From positions 57,164,546-57,228,545 of the forward strand of contig NC_065884.2 in assembly GCF_932274485.2 (NCBI RefSeq): DNA of 64,000 nucleotides, written 5' to 3'. A program made the translations under genes and the position numbers. The DNA is from Patella vulgata (Eukaryota; Mollusca; Gastropoda; Patellidae). Positions 45,381 through 57,815 of the stretch are shown piece by piece (position 1 is the first letter of the stretch; each line of letters opens with the position of its first letter). The notes beneath the pieces are model-generated. The model searched no databases, was not told the DNA's origin, and saw only the letters and a list, made by a program, of their open reading frames with translations.

Positions 45381-45726
45381 ATAATAATTAAAAAAATAGA
45401 TAACGTAAATACAACATGCTGAAAATCTCAATCAAATTGCTCCACTCTGAACAGAGATATTAGCTTTTGAATTTTAGGCTAGCCTCGATCATCATTACTA
45501 AATTCGGTACGATAAAAAGCAAAGTCTCGACTATTCATTTTAACGTTTAATTATCCTCCACAAAATGTATTCCAATCCGCTAAATATCGCAGGCTAGCGA
45601 TGGCATCGAGAGTTGCTTATGGTTTGGATAAGTTCATCAATGCCTAATTAATAATTTTGATAACATTTCAGGCCTAAAGTAAGACCTGCAATAGGCCGAT
45701 TTAGCTCTTGCATACTGTATATTTAA
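45333..45726 (+). mobile_element. MITE A, complete (394 bp)
   Basis: TTAAAGGGGAATTATAGG at the left; GCATACTGTATATTTAA at the right. The body has GGCTAGCCTCGATCATCATT, GATGGCATCGAGAGTTG and AAGACCTGCAATAGGC. Confidence 0.88.
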
Positions 45727-46055
45727 ATATTTATTAAAACTAAAATATGCATAATATATCAGCCAGTCTGAGTATTTAGTGCCTTGTGGGTATCGGGGGC
45801 AAATTTCGCCGCATTTTATATACTCTTCAATATTGGTCGCACTCCATTAGAAATTTGTCTGTCTGCGCTGATGTGAATTTATCTAATTTATCGATGAATT
45901 ACTCCATGTTCTGGTGCATTATGAAAATATCTTTGACGGGTGCTCAATAGGTTTAGTATAAACTTCTGCTGACTAGTCTAATGCTCTTAAGATCGATCAA
46001 GGACCTGTTTGCATCATCTCAGAGGCGACTGAACTCGTTGAAGCTCATCTATTTG
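45727..46055. other. No gene seen
   Basis: No recognised feature. Confidence 0.5.
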
Positions 46056-46262
46056 CAAGCGCGGAGCCAAGTTGGAGGGCTGAATTTTGGGGTCGGAAAT
46101 GGCCCCAAATGGCATCGACAGTGTTCCACTTTTTTCATTTCGTGTTCCAACTGGTGGGCCTCGCGCCTATAGCTTTCGCGAATTGTCACTACAACACTTC
46201 AGTAAGCTGATTTAAAATTTCTGACCCCCCCCCCCACTGAAAATCCTGACTCCGCTAGCTTT
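46056..46262. mobile_element. Short TIR element, about 205 bp
   Basis: Left GCAAGCGCGGAGCCAAGTTG and right AAATCCTGACTCCGCTAGCT have inverted ends (GC..GCGGAG..) with G-rich and C-rich inner borders. The superfamily is uncertain. Confidence 0.5.
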
Positions 46263-46655
46263 GATACGTAGAAAGGTTTGGGGAAAATATAATTTATGTA
46301 ACGTCATGGCTCTGAATATCTATCTTCACAATTCTTGGATTTGTTTTCCACGAAACATCATAACCAAATTGTTTTTATGAGTTTACTCGGTACACAGTTT
46401 AGTGTGGTTCCATGCTCATGCAACCGTGTTGTAAAAGCAATGGAGAATTCATTTTCCCCAGTTCTTAATTGCTGTTCGTTGCCTGTATCTAACTCCCTGC
46501 AAGACTGTTTTACAGTAACCAAACTATTTATTATAAGTTTTGATTTTCTTATTTACATATTTTTTGTATTTTATATATTATGTCTACGAAGGTCTATTGG
46601 GAAATGTATTAATTATTATCTCTGCTTACGTCCAAAAAGAATTTGTTGGAAATAA
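46263..46655. other. No gene seen
   Basis: An open stretch at 46335-46655 has one hydrophobic segment (IISFDFLIYIFFVFYILCL) but no family signature. Most likely chance in AT-rich DNA. Confidence 0.4.
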
Positions 46656-46659
46656 TATA

Positions 46660-46945
46660 AGGTACCAAATCAAAACGGGTACCTAGCCAAACAGGGTACT
46701 TAGTCAAACCGGGAATCAAGTCAAACCGGGAATCGAGTCAAACCGGATATCGAGACAAACAGTACCCCGATCCAAACAGGGTACCGATCCAAACCGGGTC
46801 CCGATCCAAACCACTAAAGTATAGTTTTCAAACCGGGTATCGCGACCAACAGGTTACATAGTCAAAAATGGTATTTAGACAATCAGGGTACCTAGTCAAA
46901 CCGAGTACCAAGCCAAATCAGGTATCGAATCAAACCGCTCAAATA
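46660..46945. repeat. 17-bp minisatellite
   Basis: About sixteen diverged units near CAAACCGGGTACCGAGT, with GGTACC, GGTATC, GGGAATC and CCGATC variants. Confidence 0.9.
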
Positions 46946-47849
46946 GAGCTTGCAAACTGGGCAGAATAACCCTTACGCATCCTATATAGCAAGACATGCA
47001 TTTAATCTCTATGTTCAATTTTAATCAACGATATAATTTTAAGTTTTTGCGGGAAAAGTCACGTTTGGCTGGAAACATGTAAAATAACGCTGGATAAACA
47101 GGCAAGGAATCGCACGACGTTGGTCAACGAGTTCAAGCTTCAAAGTATTTAAAACAGACGTTAGGTATAATTAAAGAGGTATTTCCACTCCCGACAAGAA
47201 AATAAATGCAATTAATTCTAAACAATACAATATTCAAAATAACCTTACACTCACCCAATTACCGAAAATTAAAGCATTGGCCTAGTTTGACATGCATGAT
47301 CTAAACTTATAGAAACCCTTCGCAAAAAATGAATTGACAGATTCATTTCAATTTTTCAAAAACAAAAAACAAAACCCAAATCCAAACAACCAAATTTTAG
47401 CATAGCCAATGTAATTGCTGTAATCTAGTTAAGCCAAAGTGAGAGAGCCTCTTTAAAAAAAAAAATAATCGTGTAGGAATCCTTGTGTATGAAAAAGCCG
47501 TGGATCGCATGTTGATGCGTTCACCAGATGATAGACAACAATAACCTGTATAAACTATAGATATTCTATTAGCGTGCTGATCAGACACGTGGTGTCTAGT
47601 TTTTCTCGGCGATGTGTAATGAAAAGGCCAGTTAAGATTAGTCTGAAACCAATTTCCAAATGTTTTTCGACATGTTTGTATGATTTGAACAATAATCTTG
47701 ATGGGTTCATTGGCATATCTGGATGATCGAGTTATACAGATAGATTTTGTTGTTTACTGTAATTACAATATATCAGGTTTGTTGTGCTTCAGATTGTAGA
47801 TAAAGTTCGTCTACAGACATCATGTGTATTAGCCGAGAACGTAGCCCGC
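46946..47849. other. No gene seen
   Basis: No recognised feature. Confidence 0.5.
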
Positions 47850-48050
47850 GATTTTCCAGTATGGTTTCCCCTTGTCAGTTGTTCAGGACGGAGGTCCTGG
47901 CAAGGAACAGCGCCTAATCGTTCGAAACAGACAGAAAACCGAATTAGAAATAAGAGTAGGCCGCAGCACACTGTATGGCGTATGTGCGTCTTCATTGGTC
48001 CAGTCGGCGCAGACAAACATGACGTTAAACCACATTTCATTTCATTTATA
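47850..48050 (+). mobile_element. S2 SINE, head missing
   Basis: TTTCCCCTTGTCAGTTGTTC, CTAATCGTTCGAAACAGAC, TCTTCATTGGTCCAGTCGGC and GACGTTAAACCACATTTCAT. The CACGTAAAAGATCC block is deleted. Confidence 0.82.
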
Positions 48051-49950
48051 GACAGTGAAAACAACGGTCTGACTCCATCGTATCGCTGGCCCATCGCATA
48101 ACGTCATTGCATATCTCAATGGATTAATCTCGTATTTCCATCTAAAATACTCATCGATTCATCGCATTGATTCATCTATTCATTGCTTAGCCCCATCTGT
48201 TCGTTCCATCGCCCTGTCGACTAGGCGACGGCGAAGCGTTAAACAAATTGACCCTAAAGAAGGACACCATATCTGGCAGCCGATCAAATGAACCGTTCTT
48301 GTAACGTTATCGCGATGGCCCCTCGAACATTTCGAAGCTAATCGACTTTAGTTACTCGTCATCAACGACTAATTTGTTATATCTGTCAGTGATCTCGTTC
48401 TTTAAAAAGTGTTGCAACCATAGTATGCTTCTCTCAGACATAACTTACTTTCTACGGATCTAAACTCTGGGGGGAAAGCAGGCAACCACGAAAAGATAAT
48501 ATACATATATGTTGTTAGTTAGGAAAATGTGGGGAAATGAAACAGAGTGGTTGGGGGGCGGGGGGTCTATACCACACGTTTCGTTTTTCGCAAAATATGG
48601 ACGATCCGATTGTGATTGACCAGGTGATTACTATCACGTGATACATAGGAAACATGCCCGTCGTTCTCCGTGGTCGAATCTTGTCGGTGAGTACTGCACA
48701 TTATATTGGCTCCGTGTAAAAGTAAATCGCGACGATGTAAAGTGATAGCTACCCCCCATGAAGCAGTGGTTACAGGTATTATCGTTGCAGTTGCATAATG
48801 GGCGATTGTTTTATTTGGTCTACTGACAAATATTATAGTGGTTTTCAAGAGGCTTAACGAATACCTGTGAAAAATAGGTCAATGCTTAGATGAAGTCAGC
48901 CTATGGTTATTTTATATTACTCTAAATTGATTACATATATTTTCATAGCGAGGTTAATAATTCCGCATTAAAAATGTTTTTATTTCACCATCGCATAAGT
49001 TATTGTTCCGAAAAGATGACAGTTAATTATAATTTAGCTTCGGTGAAAGAAACTGGTTTGCATGTTCCAAGCTTCCATAATCATGTTTAATTACCATAGA
49101 GACGGGTAGCCAGGGCTAATTCAATAAGATGATGTTCTCCAAGGAAGGCCTATCAAACAGAATCAATGGTAGATGACTGAACAAACTTAGGTACACCAAA
49201 TTGAAACAAGCCAGAAATGTACCAGAAGTCTGCCATTAATCTCCCTTTGTTGAGATTCGATAAATAAAAACATTTCGTCTGCAAAACGAGATTGTCTAAT
49301 CAATTAGTTTAACTTTTATCGGACATGAAACGGAAGTGTTTTTGCGTAAGTTGCCATTTTGTTTTTGTAGTTAACTATGATAGATGTTTCAGTTGAGCCG
49401 ATACGTAAACAGAATATCAATTGCTTTGTTGGCTTTAAAAAGCCGATACATCATTTAGCGCTATATAAATCCCTTGCACACTACAATATTGTGAAAGTTT
49501 AATCTCTAATGGAAAGATCAATCCAAAAATAGTTTAGTTCCGTTCAGTATTTACAAAGTTATGATCAATTGAAATTTCATCGATCTATCCTGCTCGCTAT
49601 TAATAAGACGCTTCCATATTTTATTGGTAGCGGATTAACCTGATGGGCCTAGTTGAAATCCAAAATTTGATATTTTACCGAAAATAAAATGGCCTATCAT
49701 GTCTTAAAGCCTCCCCGACACGAAACGATTTTAGTATTTTAAACACAATAAGTATTTTAAGAAAAATAAAACCACATTGTGATTGTGTGCACGTATCAGA
49801 TATTGTAGATATATATTAAAGAATTTTATCTCCGAGATCGTCTTTCCCAAAAAACGGCAACCGTTAACAACATATGGAGGAGGGCAATGTTTGTGTATAT
49901 AGGGTTTATGTGCTAGTGGCGACATAAGTAAACACTTCTTAAATTATTTG
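48051..49950. other. No gene seen; G-rich run at 48552-48566
   Basis: Nearly 2 kb without recognised domains. Just right of the SINE, CATCG/CATCT-rich words recur loosely to about 48210. Confidence 0.5.
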
Positions 49951-50206
49951 CGGGGGCGGGGGGAATAGTTGGCACGTGCGCGCTGTATCATAAGGTCTGT
50001 TATTGAGTCAACTGGCGTGGTTTCGATTCCCTGGATGTACGTGACAAGGAGTAGGCTCGCCAGTCCAATCTCGTGGGTTTTCTCCGCGTCCTCCGGTTTT
50101 CTCCCACCGCTACAGACCCCTACGCGTAAGTGAATTATTGAAATACAATTGAACCATATTTTTGTCCCGAAATGACCTATTTTGTGTCACGTGGACGTTA
50201 AACCCC

Positions 50207-50244
<38 letters not shown>
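49951..50244 (+). mobile_element. S1 SINE, full length
   Basis: CGGGGGCGGGGGGAATAGTT head, GTACGTGACAAGGAGTAGGC, CTCCGCGTCCTCCGGTTTTC, and a long (CT)n tail. Confidence 0.92.
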
Positions 50245-50247
<3 letters not shown>

Positions 50248-50491
50248 TGTATTGTAAATACCGATTAGTAGCCTCGTCAAGTTGTGAACAATTTGCATAC
50301 CACCAAAAACACGAACTATTTTACCAATTCAGATTAAAAAATCTATCGCAAAAAAAAAAGTTGTGAACGGGTCCATTCTAATATTTAGCCTCAGAAACAT
50401 GCGTAATGATCAGCACTGTGTTCTACTAGCTGATATATACACTGTCTCTTGGTTGTTTTTGTACTCGAGGTTTGAGTGTGTAACTGTAGTA
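50245..50491. other. Spacer
   Basis: No recognised feature before the fold-back element. Confidence 0.45.
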
Positions 50492-51226
50492 TTAAAGGAC
50501 AATATTGGTGCCAGTCATTATCACATATGTGATAGAACTGGTTAAACACGTTCCAAATATTATTTTTTCACAGAGATCATTGCTACGATAGATGAGTAAT
50601 CAATGTTTCAACAATAGGAAGTGACGAACGCAAAAGGAAAACACGAGTTATCCCTCTATAAAACTGGCTGAAGTGACGGATGATAACAGATACATGGGCG
50701 AATTTCTGCTCACTAATTATTCCTTCGAAGACCAAAAGTTGTTGTATGGGACTGTGAAAGGATATCTGACAATTCATAAACAAAATTGACTGTCACTAGA
50801 TAAGAGAACATGAAAGAAAAATAGAAAAAGTCCGTGCATTACCATGTTTTTATAAGTATAGAATGAATAAACACCCGTGAATGTACGGACTGTTTCTATT
50901 TGTCTCGTGTTCTCTTATCTAATGACATTCAATTACTTTTTTGAATTGTCAGATATACTCTTACAGTCTCATATAACAACTTTTGATCTTCGAACGAATT
51001 TTCAGTGAGCAGAAATTCGCCCATGTATCTGTTATCACGCGTCACTTCAGCCAGTTTTATAGAGGGATAACTCGTGTTTTCCTTTTGCGTTCGTCACTTC
51101 CTATTGTTAAAACATTGATTACTCATCTATCGTAGCAATGATCTCTGTGAAAAAATAATATTTGGAACGTGTTTAACCAGTTCTATCACATATGTGATAA
51201 TGACTGGCACCAATATTGTCCTTTAA
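50492..51226. mobile_element. Fold-back element F, copy 1: 349-bp and 347-bp arms
   Basis: Begins TTAAAGGACAATATTGG and ends CCAATATTGTCCTTTAA, so it is closed by TTAA on both sides. 50492-50840 is the inverted match of 50880-51226 with scattered differences. The loop is only about 39 bp. Nothing in it encodes a protein. Confidence 0.92.
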
Positions 51227-51905
51227 ATAACCGTTATTCGGTCCCCATTTCCATTTCTATAATTAATAACATTTAATGCATACTTGATGACCAAGTGTAA
51301 CGAACCATTTAATTTTCAATAGTAATAACATCTGAGAGGTATAATCACTGAAACTCTACGTATAACTGTTATTATTCAAAGCACCGATGCCTTTAAGGCA
51401 GGACTTCCTAGACAGCAGATGTGATGCCAGGAATTTAAAAATGAAACTTTGCCTTCAGGTCAATCGGTTTGCAGAAAATCAGACACGGTAATCCATCATA
51501 CAACTTTTCCTGCTTCCATGCTTAAATTTCCACGGATAATATTCTATCGTTAAGGTTACATCAAATGGCTTTTATTTGCAAGAACATTCCCTGTAACTGA
51601 CTGGTTGTCTGTGGGGTAAATGGTTTGAATATAAATACTATATTTCTTAAACGTCATTCAGATTAGTAAGAGTGTCTATTCGTTACAATGGGGTGGATGA
51701 CTGAGTTCCTGTGTAGTAGCGGTTAGAATGAAATCTCCTTTTATTTCATACACTAGAATAATATAATTTTAAAAAATAAGGCACGGTAGTCTGAAGATGT
51801 TCAAAGTATAATGTTATCTTAAACTCCGTCCCCTTTATTTGTTATTGTACCGCATTTAAATGTACCCATGTCCGTGCGTCGTCCACATTTCCTTTTGCCC
51901 GATCT
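51227..51905. other. No gene seen
   Basis: No recognised feature. Confidence 0.5.
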
Positions 51906-52065
51906 GGGCCCTGTTTCTCGAAATCTGAACTAAAGATAAAATCCAAATTTTAGTAGATACTTCAATTTTTATTGGCTAAGCACTAAAATCAATCTAATAT
52001 TATCCAATCAAATTACTAAAATTTGGATTTTATCTTAGTTAAATTTTCGTGAAACAGTCCCCTGG
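51906..52065. mobile_element. MITE C copy 3
   Basis: GGGCCCTGTTTCTCGAAATC at the left, TTTCGTGAAACAGTCCCCTG at the right. Nearly identical to the copy at 39199. Confidence 0.9.
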
Positions 52066-52671
52066 TTTCTAGCGATCAAATAAGCCTACCGATTTTCAGA
52101 GTTATCCGTCCTTGATCATACTGAATTTTGTTTCTTGGAAAACTATCTTTCTTTATTTAGTACAGTATCACGTGACATGAAGTACAATTAAGATTAAAGT
52201 ACACGTAATTTACAGAAATTTTCAACTCTACTGCACTTACGTCTACGTTTATGTAACTTTACCTACACTTCGTTAAACTAGCCACAGGTTCGTCAGAGAG
52301 ACCGAATGGTTGCAGTAGTTAGAATCATCCATAATATTTTTTTAAGAAATTCCAATCTCATCTATATAGCTGTCTGTATATGTTGTTTATAGGTTAAATG
52401 GACTCGATTCTATAATTTCATGGATATTAGTTAGCAATAGATACTCTTAGATGTTAGACAAATCTTGCCAAAAATTAACAAAGCATATTATTTTGCTTTA
52501 AGTAAAGGAAATGAGTGGGTGAATGTAGTCAGGGCTAGAGATATAATTACCTCTGACTAATTATTTTAGATCACGTAATACCTTCATCGCTTATTTAGCT
52601 AAAGTAAAACATTTTGGGATTAAACTGATAACTGATTAGATGATAAACTTAATTCATATTCTGCAAGGGAG
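52066..52671. other. No gene seen
   Basis: No recognised feature. Confidence 0.5.
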
Positions 52672-52907
52672 TCGCGGTGGTTCTGGGAGTAAGGCCCTGG
52701 CTCTGTATCTGGGGGGGGGGGGCTCTGCTTCGCTCCAGATGATGGCCGAGCAAATTCCTCGGAGGTCCTGACAAGGACAGCTGTCTAGTCAATCGGATGG
52801 GACAAAAACCGAGGTCCCTTATAGCATACTACATGAGGGCACGCGCGCCTTCATTAGCCCAGACGGTGCAGAAATGTGGCACATTAAACCCCATTTCAAT
52901 TCATTAC
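52672..52907 (+). mobile_element. S2 SINE with G12 run in its head
   Basis: GTCGCGGTGGTTCTGGGAGT AAGGC forms the head; a G run replaces part of it. ACAGCTGTCTAGTCAATCGG, CTTCATTAGCCCAGACGG and CATTAAACCCCATTTCAATT follow. The CACGTAAAAG block is missing. Confidence 0.85.
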
Positions 52908-52925
52908 ATATTCCCATGACAGTGC

Positions 52926-53425
52926 GGGGGGGGGGGGGAATTTGCTTATTTTGCTGGTGATTCAAGATCATGAAGTTCTCTTCGGTGCCATGGAAAACAA
53001 TTTTATGGATATAGGGTTGTCTTCCAAAATTCACAGTAGTCCGCTGTTGAAATACCCTGTTCGCGAGACTAAATATTTGAGGTACGTACTTTTAAACAAT
53101 TTGTATAAAGCACCGCTGAACAAGAGTATTTTTTTAAACTGTGATTTAAAACACTGAGTAGCCCTGAACGGAATTCGAAAATATGTTACCCTCTTCGAAT
53201 GAATAATTATGTTTAAACGGATTGTGTATATCGTTGCTTTTAATAACAGAATATTAAATATTGGTTCGCGATGATGACAAACAGTAGCTTACGTATCCCA
53301 CTTTCGCATCTGTTAAACCCAAGGATTAAGACTAGTAATTGTTTCCTTTGATTTCAGATTTCGTCTATTTATAGCACTTCTTTCATTTCCTCTTTTTGTG
53401 CATTTTGCATGTCAGCTTTGTTAAC
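52926..53425. other. G13 run, then no gene seen
   Basis: A poly-G run at 52926-52938, then unique-looking DNA. Confidence 0.5.
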
Positions 53426-53429
53426 ACTT

Positions 53430-53510
53430 TGGACTTGAATCGAAACCATTGTTTGAATTGGCATTTTATGTCAGTTTAGTGAATATTCATGATTTTGAGG
53501 TGGAAGGATT
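53430..53510 (-). repeat. Dispersed repeat G, copy 2
   Basis: TTGTTTGAATTGGCATTTTA and GAATATTCATGATTTTGAGG reverse-match 9970-10065. Confidence 0.6.
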
Positions 53511-54194
53511 AGCAAGTAAACAAACATGAATTAACCATTTCACCTACGAAAATGATGACTGCACACAGTCTGCAGTCATTTGACCAAGTATAGAAGAAAT
53601 TCGAGATGTTCAACTCCATTCAGTATTTTTATTAGATAATTAGATAAAGAGTAAATATTATTGACCAAGAAATGGAGAGAGAATTATTGGTCTTAATCCT
53701 GATGTGAGAGGGTTGTTTAGACAATTTCAGTCAGGTGATTAATTTCGCTATGGTGTAACCAATTTTAAATTTGGTGTGCCTTTGTGTACTTATTGTTATT
53801 TTACTACCGATTTCACGTGTTATTCGCGGGTTATAAATATCTATATATTTGAATATTAATATAGATAGACCAACAATAGGTTAATTTATAACAATACTTG
53901 TAATCACATCATAAATGACGCAGATGTCCATGTTATCAATAGAGTTATGGTAGTTAGGTAGTTATGAGACGAGATACAAAAAATTAATTGTACTGTTAAA
54001 GCCCCTTAAAATATTTCCTCAAGCGTGTGTGTAAACCGGTCCCGTACGAAATTTAGCTCGATCATTAAGTCCGTTTTAAATTAATTATATAGCAATATTG
54101 ATTATATATCTAGTTTAAATTAACTTTGAAAGCGTGGGAGTTTATTAATACTTAGGTCATGTCATTATTCATATTCCATGAATACATGGGTGTA
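53511..54194. other. No gene seen
   Basis: AT-rich, no recognised feature. Confidence 0.5.
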
Positions 54195-54588
54195 TTAAAG
54201 ATACATTATGGTAGATTAGATAAGGAGCTAGTCATTCTAGCTATAAGAGTTAGAAAATAGATAATGTAACATGAATAATGTGAAAATTTCATTCAAATTA
54301 CTCTATTGCGAACAAAGATATTAGACTTTGAAGGTTTGACAAGACGTGTGCAATAATTTCAACCACCGCCCTGGTTGTTCGAAGCTAAGTCTCGCTCCTC
54401 CATTTTTAGCTTAAATCAAAATATGGCTGAACTGTTCTAATCTATTTAATATCGGAGAAATCCGATGCCATCGAGGGTTGATTATGGCCTGGATAAGTTA
54501 ATTAATGTCTAATTAATGATTTAGAAAACATTTCAGACCCAAAGAAAGACCTGCAATAGGCATCTTTAGCTCTTGCACAATGTATGTT
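54195..54588 (+). mobile_element. MITE A copy (394 bp), diverged
   Basis: TTAAAGATACATTATGG at the left, GCACAATGTATGTT at the right, where the closing TTAA is lost. GGGTTGATTATGGCCTGGAT is intact inside. Confidence 0.85.
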
Positions 54589-54795
54589 GATATAATGTAT
54601 TTATTTCTTGTTTATCTACATATTTTTCCATTTTTAATGTTTCTTATCAGACCTACCCTGGTCTACGAGTAATATATGTCTACTATTTTATTTTTAATGT
54701 TGGATTCATAAGCAGCTTTCGGAACCAACGATCCAACTGTACTATCCTAGAAATTAAATTGCGAATTTTGAGTATTTGTAGAGACACAAGTCGCT

Positions 54796-55020
54796 TTGTC
54801 GGATTCAGCTTTGCTAGTGAATGGAGTGCCCCACGGTTCTGTCCTTGGACCAGTATTGTTGTTTGTGTTGTATTCTGTTAGCATCGCGTCAATCCTTAAT
54901 AAATACGATCTACTGTATCACTGGTATGATGATATAATACCCGAATATTGGACAATGATAAATAGAATTAACCCCATGCTCACATTATCTGGTCTGCTGG
55001 TCAGAAGTCACGATCACCAA
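54796..55020 (+). pseudogene. LINE reverse transcriptase scrap
   Basis: VNGVPHGSVLGPVLLFVLYS is the RT GVPQGSVLGP block, followed by SILNKYDLLYHWYDD, a variant of the YADD motif with Y..DD kept. The fragment is about 70 codons and a stop follows at 55021. Probably the same broad group as the LINE at 27280. Confidence 0.75.
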
Positions 55021-55672
55021 TAACAGAAAAAAACGAACCCAGATGGAATCTGCACGCAAAATTCTATACATCCTCCAAATAAAACAGTAAAATGAACTCA
55101 GCTCAATTCTTGTATGCCCGAATTTCCCTTCACGTGATCTTATATATACGGTTTTGTTTTATTTTTCTAGGGTTTTTTTTGTGGGAGTGGGGGAGTATAT
55201 ATTGTATCCTGTTCGTAGGTTTGTCTTGTGTAATTTGTGCGGTCCCGCTGTACTTACTAATAAACCAATATTATTTTGGCCTAGTGGTAGCCAACAATTA
55301 AAATCAATGCAAGACATGTCACGTATTACTCATGTGGGTTATTAAATGTATTTTTTTAAACTTAATGAATAAGATAAATATGGGCTTTAACCTTCACCCA
55401 TCTCAGATCGGGTCTTTTTAGTATTATATCAGTTGGCACGCAGGGATTATATTGTGCAGTGTCACGAAACCGGATGCCTCAGAGAAACTCGCGAGATCAG
55501 GCATACGACTTTACTTCTTTAACATTCACCAAATACGATACTAAATTCGTGAAATTCACAAGATTAGGCAGACAACCCCATTTCTTGCAACCTTGCACAG
55601 ATAACAGCTATGATACACTCGGTCACGCCAATATGTACATAGCTTTAGGGCACGTGATTGTTGACGAGATTG
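55021..55672. other. No gene seen
   Basis: No recognised feature. Confidence 0.5.
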
Positions 55673-55725
55673 TGGGTTAGGATTAGGGCTAGGTCTTACG
55701 TTAGGGTTAGCGCTAACCCCCCTGT
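55673..55725. repeat. Short degenerate telomere-like repeat
   Basis: GTGGGTTAGGATTAGGGCTA, then ACGTTAGGGTTAGCGCTAAC CC: about five TTAGGG-like hexamers, ending in an inverted CTAACCC. Confidence 0.6.
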
Positions 55726-56560
55726 TTACATCCCCTGACCTTTGACCAAATCTGCAGTGGACCTTAACTTTTAGAATTAAGCGCTCGGCTACCCAAGCAT
55801 CAAGGACTAAATAGCGCTTATTCCCTGAGACGTTAGTAACCTTGTGATAAAACAACCTTGGAGATTTATGCCAAGAAGAGAATAATAAGAGACTTTCTAG
55901 TCGGTCCAAATCTACATCCAAATCTACAAACATTCCGAGGACAGAGAATTTATGCGGACTTTACGAGAATTGAAGAAAACCAGCGTGTATATGGGTCGGT
56001 GATAAATGATGACGGCCTCATCAAAATACAGAAAAACATAATTGTCAATAAATTTATTCATTGGCTTGATGCCGTCAGCTAACATGGTATCAGCTTTAAG
56101 AAACGATCTATAAGCCTATACGTATGTTTTATACGGGTATATAATTATGCATCTTATAGCGTTGGCAGGTAATTTGAAACGCTCTATAAATCATGCATGA
56201 ATATTTATTATGAATAAAAGGAAAACAATATATGGCATAATCAATTCTTCATTCTGTGCTATCGGAAAGTGATTTATTACGAATTCATTTCTAAGAATGG
56301 AAAAATATATTAGTAACACAGGCGTCTGGAAGTCTGAATCCTCGAGTATAGGTGGTGAGGGTGTCTTTTGGGAGTGACATTTGTGGTCCACCATACTACT
56401 AAATTTTAAAGTGGAAAATTCGGTCCTTTAAAGAAATCCATTATGTAGCAAACGAAATGTTCATTGTTCAATAAAACCTTATCAAGGATTTTGAAGAACC
56501 TAAATATGATAAAGAGGGCTGTTAGTTATTTTTGACCGAAAAATCTTGTTAAACCGTGTA
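55726..56560. other. No gene seen
   Basis: No recognised feature. Confidence 0.5.
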
Positions 56561-56561
56561 G

Positions 56562-56672
56562 ATATAACACATTAATTTTACTATCAGATATAACGAATTT
56601 TACTATCAGATATAACGAATTTTACTATCAGATATAACGAATATAACGGATTTTACTGTGGGGTATAACGAA
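56562..56672. repeat. 22-bp tandem repeat
   Basis: ATATAACGAATTTTACTATC AG is repeated about four times with a degenerate last unit. Confidence 0.9.
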
Positions 56673-56944
56673 TTTTGCTTTAAGCAGCCAATGTTTTAAA
56701 ATGTGCATTTTGTCCACATTCGCAATCGTAAATATACATAATCATCAATTGGAAAACACTACTGGGAATACAATATATGTTACCCCAAAAAACGTATATA
56801 TATAAGTACATCAAAAACATATTAGCCATAAGCGGAACTCCTCGAGTGGGAAGAAGTATCAGCCTTGGGGATACTTGAATGGAAGCTTTTATGATAATCA
56901 CCAACTTTTCTAAGACAATTCCGCGCAACGTGTGGATAATCTCG

Positions 56945-57211
56945 AGAGAGAGAGAGAGAGAGAGTGAGAGAGAGAGAGAGAGAGAGATTGGGTTTTGGGG
57001 TTTAACGTACACTCGACACAAACAAGGTCATTTCGGGACTAACCTATGGTTGAATTTTATTTCAATAATTCGCTTGAGAGGAAACCGAAGGACTCGGAGA
57101 AAACCCACGAGGTTTCACAGGCAACACTACTCCTTGTCACGTTCAACCGGGGAATCGAAACCACGCCAGTTGACTCAATTACAGACCTTATGATACAGCC
57201 CGCACGTGCTG
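56945..57211 (-). mobile_element. S1 SINE with central deletion
   Basis: A (GA)n tail, GGGGTTTAACGTACACTCGA, then AATTCGCTTGAGAGGAAACC, where about 20 bp of the conserved centre are missing. Head present to GCCCGCACGTGCTGGGC. Confidence 0.88.
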
Positions 57212-57620
57212 GGCGAAATATAACAACGACAGACTGAGACTTAGTGGTTGACGCTTTGTAGTAATTAACTTCTTTAAATTATTGTGCGCTTATAAGGCAA
57301 TTCAAATCTACAATTCAATTTTTGTAGTGAATGAATATAAAATTTAGGTAAAATTAAGTTTAGATTGCCAAACAGATGGCCTAATTGTATTTTAACATAT
57401 CTAGAAGTAAAATAATTTTTAAAAATGTAAACATACCGACTTCCGCTTACTCCATTGAACTGAAAAATGAATTTTGCTACTTTAAAACCCATATCTTACA
57501 CTTCCATACATGTGTTAGCAAAATAAAAATCCTGCACATTAAACTAATTACACTGTACAGCCTTGACATAAATTCTGACGTTCCTTAAAAAAAGTCAATC
57601 CATAATCAACGGCTGTTTGT
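57212..57620. other. No gene seen
   Basis: AT-rich, no recognised feature. Confidence 0.5.
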
Positions 57621-57621
57621 G

Positions 57622-57805
57622 CAAAGTTAGAATATATTCATAGTAAATACCGCCGCTAGAGTAATCAATGTTAGGATATATTCATAGTAAATACCATAGA
57701 ATCAAAGTTATAATATTCATAGTAAATATACCACAGCATCAAAGTTATAATATTCATAGTAAATATACCACAGCATCAAAGTTATAATATTCATAGTAAA
57801 TGCCG
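57622..57805. repeat. Tandem repeat, about 37-bp unit, five copies
   Basis: AAAGTTATAATATTCATAGT AAATATACCACAGCATC is the regular unit; the first two copies are diverged. Confidence 0.9.
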
Positions 57806-57815
57806 AAGATATAGA

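Noticed and set aside
46335-46655. Small membrane protein gene
   Set aside because: One hydrophobic run in AT-rich DNA, no signature, no splice or promoter support.
48567-48848. 93-codon open frame on the minus strand
   Set aside because: No domain or repeat similarity, and no splice context.
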